The position numbers and the translations under genes were made by a program. The notes beneath the pieces are model-generated. The model was not told the origin of the DNA, made no database searches, and saw only the letters and a list, made by a program, of their open reading frames with translations. Positions 18,384-26,613 of a stretch of 64,000 nucleotides of DNA are shown piece after piece. Numbering within the stretch: the stretch's first letter is position 1; the number at the start of each line of letters is the position of its first letter. This stretch comes from Oceanobacillus luteolus (lineage in GTDB: Bacteria; Bacillota; Bacilli; Bacillales; Amphibacillaceae), in contig NZ_JAMBON010000004.1 of NCBI RefSeq assembly GCF_023715655.1, forward strand, positions 62,001 to 126,000, given 5' to 3'.

Positions 18384-18788
18384 TCAACCGCTTTTACTAT
18401 CTTGATTTGATCCTTCTGATGGAGAGGTTTTTATCTTTACCAATATATTTTTTACGGTATCTTTAACTTTTGGTGATTGGTAAAGGTAGATGCCTCCCTT
18501 TATCATTAAAAATAAAAGCCACCCAACCAAAAAAACATGTATAATAACGACAATACGTGCCCAAGTATTTCCTGCACTCATCTCCTCGGTAATATACCCA
18601 AAAGCTTCTTTGGTTGCGTTACCTTGAACTACAAAAAGAAATGTGAGCAGCGGGGCAAGTAATGAAAAAATGAGGGAAATGACCGCTGGTATACGATATT
18701 TATTCATCACCCAAAAAATCGCGCCGGTCAACAGCCCTATAAAGATGAAAATGATATAAAAAATGATTTCAATGGATAAACTGCCCAT
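18384..18788 (-). CDS. Small membrane protein, unknown function
   Basis: A 134-aa protein with three or four hydrophobic segments (about residues 5-25, 35-60, 80-105) and a charged C-terminal tail ending in a Lys/Ser-rich stretch. I start it at the ATG 18786-18788, eight bases after AGGAG; a GTG three codons upstream overlaps that site. I do not recognise the family. It is convergent with the SDR gene and separated by about 140 bases from the probable 6S RNA. Confidence 0.65.
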   Translation of the reverse strand: MGSLSIEIIFYIIFIFIGLLTGAIFWVMNKYRIPAVISLIFSLLAPLLTFLFVVQGNATKEAFGYITEEMSAGNTWARIVVIIHVFLVGWLLFLMIKGGIYLYQSPKVKDTVKNILVKIKTSPSEGSNQDSKSG

Positions 18789-18928
18789 TATATCCACTCC
18801 TAACTACTAAAAATTACTTCCTTTCTATAAATTATAGGTGTATTAACTATTTATGTCTACGTATAAAATAATTATTTTTAAGAAAATTTCTAAACATTCC
18901 CACAAGAGCGAGGAATGTTATTAATCAA

Positions 18929-18963
18929 ACAAAAAAGACTAGCCTCAAATGGAGACTAGCCTT
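18929..18963 (-). terminator. Terminator of the probable 6S RNA
   Basis: On the minus strand GGCTAGTCTC pairs with GAGGCTAGTC through eight Watson-Crick and two G-U pairs, then TTTTTT. The wobble pairs work only on this strand, which fixes the direction. Confidence 0.75.
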
Positions 18964-18974
18964 TCAATTATTAT

Positions 18975-19165
18975 GTAGGTACAGGCCACAATTGCCGTAT
19001 TTCTGAAATAAAAAGTTTTAAACCACCACTTCTCACAAGTGGGTGTTTGCAGAAACCTTCCTGTCTTCCGTTCAGCGACGGCCCGACATTCGAGCTCCAA
19101 TATAAAACTCCCTATTCATCATTTAGAGGTTAAAACTTAATTCCATACGAACATTGTAGCTTGTA
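18975..19165 (-). ncRNA. ssrS: Probable 6S RNA
   Basis: The 420-base gap between genes on the minus strand has its own promoter, its own terminator and no reading frame. The predicted transcript of about 190 nt folds as a long interrupted hairpin: a closing stem (TACA..GC.ACAAT with ATTGTGGCcTGTA), then CGTAT/ATACG, then AAGTTTTAACC with GGTTTAAAACTT, an apical CCGT-ACGG hairpin inside TGTC/GACA, and a separate CCACTT-AAGTGG hairpin on the 3' side. Length and layout match 6S RNA, which binds sigma-A RNA polymerase in stationary phase. The identification rests on structure and partial recall of firmicute 6S sequence, not a search. Confidence 0.65.
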
Positions 19166-19170
19166 TCCTT

Positions 19171-19199
19171 ATATTACACCTTCTCATTTATAAATGCAA
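19171..19199 (-). promoter_or_regulatory. Promoter of the probable 6S RNA
   Basis: TTGCAT (19194-19199) and TAATAT (19171-19176) on the minus strand are 17 bases apart; start of transcription is expected near 19164, at the foot of the closing stem. Confidence 0.6.
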
Positions 19200-19218
19200 T
19201 AGTAAATTTCTTACATTT

Positions 19219-19923
19219 CTACACATGTTGGACACCGATAATATCTAGATTCGTTATAATACCTATGAGTTTTTCCGTCTCGATCCCATTATTTGTAATG
19301 AGTAAAGCTTCCAATCGATTGCCTCTGCCAAATTGCTTTTTAAAAATATCAACTGCCTCTAGTACGGAAGTATTTGCGGGGATAAATCGATAGTTGTCAT
19401 TCGTTTCATAGTCCAACACTTCTTTCACAGTTGCATCTTCTGGAAGTTTATTTCCTCTATACATATTCCCAGCGAGCCAAAATGCTATTGCGCGCTGACT
19501 AATTAAACCCTTGAATTTTTGCTCATGATAAACCGGAAACTTAGTCACTTTCTTTTCATGTATCAATGCTAAAAGTTTCGTTAGTCGTTCAGTCTCCTGA
19601 AGGTAAATAACTTCCTTAATAAATTGCGGTGATACCAGCCTTGGTTGGAGGAGTTCTTTTTCAATACATTCAATTCGACTTACTGTAGAACCATGCGGTT
19701 CTGCGATGGCATACGTCATATCAACTTTATTATGTACAATTGCATTTCTGAGTTCTGCAAATTCCAAAAGATCATCACTATACCTGCCGATTATCGCATT
19801 TCGATGCTTCAGCATATGTACCATTTTTGAAAAACCTAAATTACGGCCATTATTTATAATTTCCTTCATCTTTTTTTCAATCCGGTTGAATGCAGTCAAA
19901 AAACGTTCCGAATTCCGATACAT
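19219..19923 (-). CDS. CBS-domain protein with HEPN-like N-terminal region
   Basis: 234 aa. Residues 105-234 form a pair of CBS domains (FPVYHEQKFKGLISQRAI, then LITNNGIETEKLIGIITNLDI), modules that bind adenine nucleotides. The first 100 residues are helical and contain ELRNAIVHN (R59-N60-x3-H64), the RNxxxH motif seen in HEPN domains, often RNases or toxins. No partner antitoxin gene is adjacent. AGGAGAATCGAA precedes the ATG. It could equally be a nucleotide-sensing regulator without catalysis. It lies directly upstream of the 6S promoter. Confidence 0.7.
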   Translation of the reverse strand: MYRNSERFLTAFNRIEKKMKEIINNGRNLGFSKMVHMLKHRNAIIGRYSDDLLEFAELRNAIVHNKVDMTYAIAEPHGSTVSRIECIEKELLQPRLVSPQFIKEVIYLQETERLTKLLALIHEKKVTKFPVYHEQKFKGLISQRAIAFWLAGNMYRGNKLPEDATVKEVLDYETNDNYRFIPANTSVLEAVDIFKKQFGRGNRLEALLITNNGIETEKLIGIITNLDIIGVQHV

Positions 19924-20012
19924 TTCGATTCTCCTATATAATAGATATCATTAAATCCAAGTATAAATTAGTTGAGTTTCTTAGACTAGTATAATGGAAG
20001 CCCACGATAGAA

Positions 20013-20053
20013 ATAAAAAATGGGACTGGAGGTTCTGAGACCTCCATATCCCA
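20013..20053 (-). terminator. Terminator after the two-helix membrane protein
   Basis: TGGGA and GGAGGT on the minus strand pair with ACCTCC and TCCCA, followed by six T, immediately after the stop codon. Confidence 0.9.
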
Positions 20054-20305
20054 CTATACCATGTAAATAACTAGTGCAATAAGTGATGCTAGAGTTGCAA
20101 TAATATAAATCCAAGTAAGTAATGGTATGTTTGTTTTCCATGATGTTCTCTCATACTCCAATGAGCGGTTAAATTCATCTTGGAAAGTTTCACTGCTTTC
20201 TTCATAAGCCTTTTGTTTTTGTTCTTCTTCCTTTAGAACCCGGTAGGTGATTACAGTTGCCACTAAACATACGACAATAATTAATCCAACTGTAAATGCG
20301 TTCAA
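20054..20305 (-). CDS. Small two-helix membrane protein
   Basis: 83 aa with a first hydrophobic helix at the N terminus (NAFTVGLIIVVCLVATVITY), a charged middle rich in Glu, Gln and Lys, and a second helix at the C terminus. A TTG at 20303-20305 is preferred because GGGGG lies eight bases before it; a TTG seven codons earlier would include the ribosome site. Function unknown. It follows the OsmC gene closely and probably shares its transcript. Confidence 0.65.
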   Translation of the reverse strand: MNAFTVGLIIVVCLVATVITYRVLKEEEQKQKAYEESSETFQDEFNRSLEYERTSWKTNIPLLTWIYIIATLASLIALVIYMV

Positions 20306-20318
20306 GATTTCTTCCCCC

Positions 20319-20750
20319 TTAATCAAGCTCCACTATTTTCTTTGCTCCTCCATTCAACGAATAACTCGCCTTCAGGGTAGCATTTAAAGAGTAAGCAACG
20401 GAGCAATATTTATTTAATGATAACTCAATCGCTCGATACAATTTCTCCTCAGCGATATCCCCTGAAATCGTATAATGTAAATTTATCGTTGTAAAGCGTC
20501 TTGGATGGCTTTGCGCCTTATCTCCTGTTGCCTGGACAGTAAAATTTTCAGGCGTAAGCTTCATTTTCTCTAATATAGAAATAATGTCCATCCCGGTACA
20601 ACCAATCACTGCGCCTAGCAGCATTTCAGTTGGACTTGCACCTTGATTTCCCCCACCAAACTCAGGAACAGCGTCTGTAATTAATTGATGCCCAGAGGCT
20701 GTCATTCCAGTAAATAACCGTTTACCTCGCCAATCCATTTTTAATTCCAA
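20319..20750 (-). CDS. OsmC family peroxiredoxin-like protein
   Basis: OsmC/Ohr-fold protein of the YhfA type, 143 aa, with the two redox cysteines in GCTGMD and KYCSVAYSL; family members reduce organic hydroperoxides or bind acyl groups. I place the start at TTG 20748-20750, five bases after GAGGTGA; the ATG at 20780 has no ribosome site. The conserved GGGNQGASPTEMLLGA segment is intact. It is followed by a small membrane protein in the same direction. Confidence 0.85.
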   Translation of the reverse strand: MELKMDWRGKRLFTGMTASGHQLITDAVPEFGGGNQGASPTEMLLGAVIGCTGMDIISILEKMKLTPENFTVQATGDKAQSHPRRFTTINLHYTISGDIAEEKLYRAIELSLNKYCSVAYSLNATLKASYSLNGGAKKIVELD

Positions 20751-20933
20751 GAAAATCACCTCTTCATCTGTACACTGCATCTTTATATTACACGATAATT
20801 GGATAATTAATTCTTACCTCCATTACACCACAACTAACCTTAAAATGCTATTTACTTTTTAATTATTCGTTTAAATCTTTTTATTGGAGCAGTAAAAAGC
20901 CAAAGCGTATAATAGTAATGAGAGGTGATTTCG

Positions 20934-21710
20934 ATGTGTTTAATCCATTTTAATATACAAGGACATCCAAACTATAACTTGATTGTCGCTGCAAATCGTG
21001 ATGAATTCTACAAGAGACCAACAGAAAAAGCTCATTTCTGGCCAGATGCACCACATTTATTGGCTGGACGTGATCTGGTGCAGAAAGGAACTTGGCTCGG
21101 CATTACAAAAGAAGGACGTTTTGCAGCCTTGACGAACATTCGGGATTTATCCTTGGAGGGAAAAGATAAGAAATCACGTGGTGCAATCGTCCGTGGCTTT
21201 TTAACTTCTACCGATTCCCCTGTCGACTACCTAACTAAAATCAGTCAAGAAAAAGACACATATGCTGGATTTAATATACTTGTCGGTAATTCCCAGGAAC
21301 TTTTCCATTACAATAATATTGAAGATAAGATTGTACAAGTAACACCAGGCACCCATAGCTTAAGTAACGCATCTTTAAATACCCCTTGGCCAAAAGTTAT
21401 AAAAGGAAAAAAGATGCTTGGAGATTATTTTCGACAATCTGACAAAATAAAGACCGAACACCTCTTCCAAATACTAGAAAATAATGAACAAGCACAGGAT
21501 TCACATCTGCCAAATACGGGTATTGGGTTAGAGATGGAACGTCAACTATCTGCTTCATTTATTAAAACACCGGAGTATGGCACACGATCTGCAACGGTCT
21601 TACTTATTGACCGAAACAACCAGGTCATCTTTAAAGAGCGGACATACAAAAAAGGCATTCTAGTTGGAGAAGAAGAATTCTCATTTTCAATTCCAACTTC
21701 TACAGCTTAA
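20934..21710 (+). CDS. NRDE family protein (TANGO2-like)
   Basis: 258 aa. The mature protein would expose Cys2 (MCLIHFN), with the NRDE signature in AANRDEFYKRPT near residue 25, as in TANGO2/NRDE proteins that share an Ntn-hydrolase-like fold; their role is not settled (heme trafficking or lipid metabolism in eukaryotes). The start at 20934 is fixed by AGAGGTGATTTCG; three extra upstream codons in frame would bury Cys2. A TATAAT at 20908-20913 with a weak TTGGAG 18 bases upstream is a plausible promoter. It is followed by cydA. Confidence 0.85.
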   Translation: MCLIHFNIQGHPNYNLIVAANRDEFYKRPTEKAHFWPDAPHLLAGRDLVQKGTWLGITKEGRFAALTNIRDLSLEGKDKKSRGAIVRGFLTSTDSPVDYLTKISQEKDTYAGFNILVGNSQELFHYNNIEDKIVQVTPGTHSLSNASLNTPWPKVIKGKKMLGDYFRQSDKIKTEHLFQILENNEQAQDSHLPNTGIGLEMERQLSASFIKTPEYGTRSATVLLIDRNNQVIFKERTYKKGILVGEEEFSFSIPTSTA

Positions 21711-21728
21711 TTGCAATGTATTTCACAA
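21711..21728 (+). promoter_or_regulatory. Candidate Rex-type site upstream of cydA
   Basis: TTGCAATGTATTTCACAA has a perfect right half (TTTCACAA) of the Rex consensus TTGTGAA-N4-TTCACAA and a poor left half. It lies 240 bases before cydA. Rex controls cyd genes in B. subtilis by sensing NADH/NAD+. Confidence 0.35.
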
Positions 21729-21880
21729 TCTTTTGCGTTCTGTACCATGGCAATAACCCACTTTTATTACAAGTGATAATTCATGAAAAATGGTGCATAA
21801 TAAAACAACAGGGTTTGAAAAATTGTCATAAGTACATAGGATTATCCTGTTAGAAATACGTTACAATAGAGAAACAAAAT

Positions 21881-21916
21881 AGTTTTTACTATGTACGCAG
21901 TAAAAACTGTTTTTCC
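21881..21916 (+). terminator. Leader terminator upstream of cydA
   Basis: AGTTTTTACT (21881-21890) and its exact complement (21899-21908) form a 10-bp stem followed by GTTTTTCC. It lies about 55 bases before the cydA start and downstream of any likely promoter, so it may attenuate the operon. Confidence 0.7.
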
Positions 21917-21969
21917 TTATGTTCAATACTACACGAACTTAACGCGCAAATGAAAAGGAGGAAAAACAA

Positions 21970-23331
21970 GTGATATTTGATGATCCCGTATTCGCAAGCA
22001 GGATGTTGACCTTATTGACCTTATCCGTGCACATACTCTATGCCACAGTTGGGGTCGGGATTCCACTGATGATTATAATTGCCCAGTGGATAGGAATTAA
22101 AAAGAATGATAACCACTATATCTTAATGGCACGACGCTGGGCACGTGGGTTTGTCATTACAGTTGCTGTAGGGGTCGTAACCGGTACAATTATTGGTCTG
22201 CAGCTCTCACTTCTGTGGCCAAACTTTATGGAACTTGCTGGTAATATCATTGCACTTCCGCTATTCATGGAAGTCTTTGCCTTTTTCTTCGAAGCAATAT
22301 TCTTAGGGATTTACCTTTATACTTGGGATCGCTTCGAAAATCAAAAGAAACATTTTCTTTTACTGATTCCAGTCGCTCTCGGTGCTGGTATGTCAGCTTA
22401 TTTCATAACGGTGGTAAACGGCTTTATGAACGCCCCTCAAGGATTTGATATCGTTGATGGCACACTCGTAAACGCGAACCCCGTACTAGCTATGTTCAAC
22501 CTGGCAGCACCTACAAAAGTTGCTCACGTACTTGCAACAGCCTATATGACATCAGCCTTTATTCTTGCTACCATTGCAGCCTTTTGTTTAATTAGAGGCT
22601 CTAAGCAGGCTTATCATAAAAAAGCACTTCATATGACAATGAAAATCGGGCTTATATTCTCTATTGCAGCAGCATTGATTGGTGATTTCTCTGGTAAATA
22701 TTTGGCAGAGTATCAGCCGGAAAAACTCGCAGCTGCAGAATGGCATTTTGAAACAGAACGTGGTGCACCACTTGTGATGTACGGTGTACTTGATGAAGAA
22801 ACTCAAGAAGTGAAATATGGCATTAAGATTCCTTATGCATTAAGTATTTTAGCATTTGGCTCGCCTAATGCTGAGGTAATTGGTCTTAATGAATTTCCGG
22901 TTGAAGAACAACCACCGCTTGAAGTCCATTACTACTTCGACATTATGGTTACGATTGGATCGTTTATGATTGTGGTGGCACTTCTTTACTGGTTTGGAAT
23001 GCGACAAGGCTATAGTTTCGTTACTAGTAAATGGTTCCGTTGGATCATCGTCCTTGGCGGACCACTATCCATGCTAGCGATCGAGGCGGGTTGGTGGCTT
23101 GCTGAATTTGGACGTCAGCCTTGGATTCTTCGAGGAATAATGACAGTTGACCAAGCTGCAACTTCAAGTGATTATGTTGGTCACATGTTTGTTCTATTCG
23201 CCATACTTTATGCGATATTAATGATAGGTACGCTAGTCATTTTACGTAAGATATTTGCTAACAATCCTGTTGAAAAAGAACTAGCTAAACTGGATGCTGA
23301 AAAAGGTGGTGGACAGACATGGAAATCCTAG
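21970..23331 (+). CDS. cydA: Cytochrome bd quinol oxidase subunit I
   Basis: Catalytic subunit of the high-affinity terminal oxidase that reduces O2 with quinol. Heme ligands are visible as H21 (SVHILYATVG), H186 (KVAHVLATAY) and M326 (FDIMVTIG), with the conserved acidic residues E101 and E108. The Q-loop (GKYLAEYQPEKLAAAEWHFE, about 242-261) is present in its short form, as in Gram-positive enzymes. 453 aa. The GTG start follows AAGGAGGAAAAACAA. Its end overlaps cydB by 13 bases. Control by a leader terminator and possibly Rex is suggested upstream. Confidence 0.96.
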   Translation: MIFDDPVFASRMLTLLTLSVHILYATVGVGIPLMIIIAQWIGIKKNDNHYILMARRWARGFVITVAVGVVTGTIIGLQLSLLWPNFMELAGNIIALPLFMEVFAFFFEAIFLGIYLYTWDRFENQKKHFLLLIPVALGAGMSAYFITVVNGFMNAPQGFDIVDGTLVNANPVLAMFNLAAPTKVAHVLATAYMTSAFILATIAAFCLIRGSKQAYHKKALHMTMKIGLIFSIAAALIGDFSGKYLAEYQPEKLAAAEWHFETERGAPLVMYGVLDEETQEVKYGIKIPYALSILAFGSPNAEVIGLNEFPVEEQPPLEVHYYFDIMVTIGSFMIVVALLYWFGMRQGYSFVTSKWFRWIIVLGGPLSMLAIEAGWWLAEFGRQPWILRGIMTVDQAATSSDYVGHMFVLFAILYAILMIGTLVILRKIFANNPVEKELAKLDAEKGGGQTWKS

Positions 23332-24329
23332 GTATTTCTGTACTTTGGACGTTTCTTTTTGGTTATGTAATTCTCGGTTCCATAGACTTTGGCGCTGGAT
23401 TCTTCAACGCATACAGTATCTTTACTGGAAAAGAGCGGGTCCTGTCGAAAATAATTCAACGTTACCTTTCTCCAGTTTGGGAAGTAACGAATGTATTCTT
23501 TGTATTCTTTTTTGTAGGGATTGTAGGATTCTTCCCGCAATCAGCCTTCTACTTTGGAACGATTCTCCTTGTACCAGGAAGCATCGCTTTAATTCTGATG
23601 GCTATCCGCGGATCGTATTATGCTTTTGAATCCTACGGTACAAAAGGACATAAAGGTTATGCCTTCATGTACGGTTTGGCTGGCTTATTAATCCCAGCTT
23701 CTCTATCCGTTGTTCTTGCAATTGCTCAAGGTGGCTTTGTCGAAATCGTCGAAGGTTCCCCTGTTCTTGATTATTTCGCATTGTTTACAAGTCCACTATC
23801 ATGGTCAATTGTTGTACTCGCACTTGTAGCGGTACTCTATATTTCTGCAGTATTCCTTACTTGGTATGCAGACAAAGCAAAAGATGCGGATGCAAGGGAT
23901 TTAATGCGAAAATATGCGCTCTTCTGGGCTGTTCCATTGATTGTAGCAGCTTCAGGGATTATCATTGAGCTCTACTCGCATAATCGTGCACTGTTCGATG
24001 GGATTATGAATTTATGGTATATGTTTGCAATTTCCTTTGTACTCTGGGCATTGACTGTATGGTTCATTTGGAAAAGAAGGAACTATACGACAGCTGTGTG
24101 GTTACTCATTGGCCAGTTTGCTTTTGCGTTCTATGGGTATGGAATAGCGCATTATCCATACTTGCTCTATCCACACTTATCTATTTATGAGGGGTTCACC
24201 AACCAAGCAATGGCCATCTCACTAGTAGTGGTGTTTGTACTTGGCCTTGCGCTCTTGATTCCATCACTCTACCTGTTGGTTCGATTATTCCTTTTCGATA
24301 AGGATTACATCCAAGGAAATAAGGAGTGA
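23319..24329 (+). CDS. cydB: Cytochrome bd quinol oxidase subunit II
   Basis: Structural membrane partner of CydA, 336 aa with about eight or nine helices. The N terminus MEILGISVLWTFLFGYVILGSIDFGAGFF carries the conserved Trp, Gly and Asp of the family. The gene overlaps the end of cydA, and its stop (24327-24329) lies within the ribosome-binding region of the small cydS gene. The length matches the Bacillus/Geobacillus enzymes. Confidence 0.95.
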   Translation: MEILGISVLWTFLFGYVILGSIDFGAGFFNAYSIFTGKERVLSKIIQRYLSPVWEVTNVFFVFFFVGIVGFFPQSAFYFGTILLVPGSIALILMAIRGSYYAFESYGTKGHKGYAFMYGLAGLLIPASLSVVLAIAQGGFVEIVEGSPVLDYFALFTSPLSWSIVVLALVAVLYISAVFLTWYADKAKDADARDLMRKYALFWAVPLIVAASGIIIELYSHNRALFDGIMNLWYMFAISFVLWALTVWFIWKRRNYTTAVWLLIGQFAFAFYGYGIAHYPYLLYPHLSIYEGFTNQAMAISLVVVFVLGLALLIPSLYLLVRLFLFDKDYIQGNKE

Positions 24330-24334
24330 ACGAG

Positions 24335-24448
24335 ATGTTTAATGATTTTCTTATGTTTGTGGCCCCAGGCCTTACGATCGTCGCAGCCATTGCACTTGCT
24401 TTTGTATTTGCAAAATATGATGATGTTGTACGTGAGGATGAGGAATAA
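24335..24448 (+). CDS. cydS: Small cytochrome bd subunit CydS
   Basis: A 37-aa single-helix protein (MFNDFLMFVAPGLT..., charged tail VVREDEE) five bases after cydB, with AAGGAG eight bases before the ATG and a terminator right after. Size, position and the FLxMxAP start followed by one helix and an acidic end agree with CydS, the third subunit seen in the Geobacillus bd oxidase structure, where it covers the heme pocket region of CydA. It is too short for usual gene-length cut-offs and would be missed by routine annotation. Confidence 0.85.
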   Translation: MFNDFLMFVAPGLTIVAAIALAFVFAKYDDVVREDEE

Positions 24449-24454
24449 TAATTA

Positions 24455-24492
24455 AAAAAGTGATTGCCGGAAAAGGGCAATCACTTTTTATT
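24455..24492 (+). terminator. Terminator of cydABS
   Basis: AAAAAGTGATTGCC pairs with GGCAATCACTTTTT around a 7-base loop and runs into T-rich sequence. Confidence 0.93.
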
Positions 24493-24542
24493 TTGTCATT
24501 AAATGCAATTCATAAAATAAATGGGATAAATAGGGCTCTATT

Positions 24543-24862
24543 GACATGAACCAGATGATTTTACTTAGCCATACGACATGAAAGGCTTCCTCTGGTCATG
24601 AACGTGATGATTCGCATTGGATTCGTGACATGAGATGGCTCCTCTAGTCATAAATGGGAAAATTCGCATTGAATACGTGACATGAGATGGCTCCTCTAGT
24701 CAAGAACGAGAAGATTCATATGAGATTCGTGACATGAGAAGGCCTCTCTGGTCATGAATGAGAAGATTCATATGAGATTCGTGACATGAAAAGGCTCCTC
24801 TGGTCATGGACGGGAAGATTCGCATTGGATTCGTGACATGACCAAGACTCTCTTGTTATAAA
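24543..24862. repeat. Tandem array 1, 52-bp period
   Basis: The motif GACATGA recurs at 24575, 24627, 24679, 24731, 24783 and 24835, exactly 52 bases apart each time, with a partial unit at 24543. A unit reads GACATGAGAAGGCTCC, then TCTGGTCATGAACG, then AGATTCGCATTGGATTCGT; CATGA and TCATG are an inverted pair about 14 bases apart. It lies between the convergent cydABS and cydDC genes. No terminator was seen for cydC, so the array may form the 3' end of that transcript. Confidence 0.9.
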
Positions 24863-24897
24863 AAAAGATTTCCTAGGTTTCTTCACGACTTGATGTC

Positions 24898-26613
24898 CTA
24901 TCCCTGAAATACACTTTGTTCAATTTGTTTCAGTTCATAAAAATAGCCCTGTTTTTGCATTAAATCTTCATAATTTCCTACCTCGACGACTTTACCATCT
25001 TCCATCACGATGATCTGATCCATTTTTTCCAGACCATTTAATCGGTGGCTAATGAGAACAAGTGTATCATTCGCTGCCAATTGAAACAGCTCTTCATAAA
25101 TCTTCGCTTCGGTTAAGGAATCCATGGATGATGTCGGCTCATCCAACATCCAGATAAATGAGTTTTTCAACATAGCCCTCGCTATTGCAAGCCTCTGCTT
25201 TTCACCACCGGAGAGGTTTGCACCTTTTTCCAAAACTTGACTATTCAATTGAAGATGCTCAAGTTCTACTTTTTTAAGAACATCTTGCAATTCTTCATTT
25301 GTAGCATTTTCGGAAGCAATCGCTAAATTATCTTTGACTGTGCCGAAGAAAAAGTGATTCTCCTGTAAAACAACATTCGAATGCTTCCAGATGCTTTCTT
25401 TGTCGATATCATTAATATCTTGGTGATTTAAGAGAATTTCTCCAGCATCCACTTTATTAAAGTTTAGTAATAGGCTGAGTATCGTTGATTTACCCGAACC
25501 GCTCGGCCCAACGATGGCTGATTTAGTCCCAACTGGAAAACTTAGATTAATGCCATTTAACGTTTCCCGCTCCTCATCAGGATATGAAAAAGAGACATTT
25601 TTCATTTCTATGGTTGGCGACGAGTTTATGTCCAGCACTTCTGTTTCCTTTTCTACAGAAACTTGCGTTCCTACAACAGATTCCAGCCTTTTAGCCGCTC
25701 GCCTGTTATCTTCTAAATGGCTCGGAAAAATGGCCATTGATGTTGTATTCTCAAAAACAGTCAGAGAAATCATCAGTAGCATAGCAAGAAAGATGCCATC
25801 CAAACTACCTTGTGCAATTAAATAGGCCCCAACTGCCAACACTACAACCGATATAACAAGTGAAATAAATGTATTCACAGATTCATTATACAGATGATGT
25901 ATTCCGGCTTTTTCTTGTTCCTTCACATAATCCTCCGCTATTGCTTCCAACGATTCTTCTTTTTCATCCAACTGCTGGTATATTTTCAAATCACGGAACC
26001 CGTAAAACAGCTCGGTAACTTCTGTGGATAATCTGCCTCTTTCTTCACGCAGCCCTTGATCGACTTTTCGTTGTCTCCAAGCGAAGAATGCAGGAATGAG
26101 CACAGTCGTCAAGATAAATCCAGTGAAAATAATAAGCGCGTGTACCCATGAGAAAAAAGCGGTAAAGAAAATGGTGCATAAAAATACGAGCAAGAGAACG
26201 ATTGGCGGATAGAAGACCCTTAAGAAGAAGTTCTGCAAAGTTTCTACATCTCCGACAATCCGTGCTAAAAGATCTCCGCTCCGGAATTTCTGGAATATCC
26301 GTGGAGCAAGTGGTTCCAACCTTTCATAGAAAGATACACGAATATTACTGAGCATTGTAAATGTCCCACGATGGGAATAGTATCTTTCTCCGTAACGACT
26401 GACTGCGGAAATGATTCCTAATAATTTCACAGTCGCCACAAGAATCATCAACGTATAAATCGGTGGAGCGAATGCAGCTTGAGAAATCAGGTACCCACTA
26501 GCTGAAAACAATCCAACTGCTGTAATTCCACCAATAAAACCACAAATGACGGATAGTAAGATATCTTTTTTCTCTTTAAACAGTAAACGGATGATGACGG
26601 ATAGATCCTTCAT
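24898..26613 (-). CDS. cydC: Heterodimeric ABC exporter subunit CydC
   Basis: Half of the CydDC exporter required to assemble cytochrome bd (it moves glutathione/cysteine or heme-related compounds in other bacteria). Six N-terminal helices (about 15-310), then an ATPase domain with GPSGSGKST, LSGGEKQRL and MLDEPTSSMD. 571 aa. The start lies four bases inside the end of cydD (overlap), after GGAGGTGAGCGGGA. By homology to B. subtilis this is the second gene of the pair. It is convergent to cydABS. Confidence 0.92.
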   Translation of the reverse strand: MKDLSVIIRLLFKEKKDILLSVICGFIGGITAVGLFSASGYLISQAAFAPPIYTLMILVATVKLLGIISAVSRYGERYYSHRGTFTMLSNIRVSFYERLEPLAPRIFQKFRSGDLLARIVGDVETLQNFFLRVFYPPIVLLLVFLCTIFFTAFFSWVHALIIFTGFILTTVLIPAFFAWRQRKVDQGLREERGRLSTEVTELFYGFRDLKIYQQLDEKEESLEAIAEDYVKEQEKAGIHHLYNESVNTFISLVISVVVLAVGAYLIAQGSLDGIFLAMLLMISLTVFENTTSMAIFPSHLEDNRRAAKRLESVVGTQVSVEKETEVLDINSSPTIEMKNVSFSYPDEERETLNGINLSFPVGTKSAIVGPSGSGKSTILSLLLNFNKVDAGEILLNHQDINDIDKESIWKHSNVVLQENHFFFGTVKDNLAIASENATNEELQDVLKKVELEHLQLNSQVLEKGANLSGGEKQRLAIARAMLKNSFIWMLDEPTSSMDSLTEAKIYEELFQLAANDTLVLISHRLNGLEKMDQIIVMEDGKVVEVGNYEDLMQKQGYFYELKQIEQSVFQG

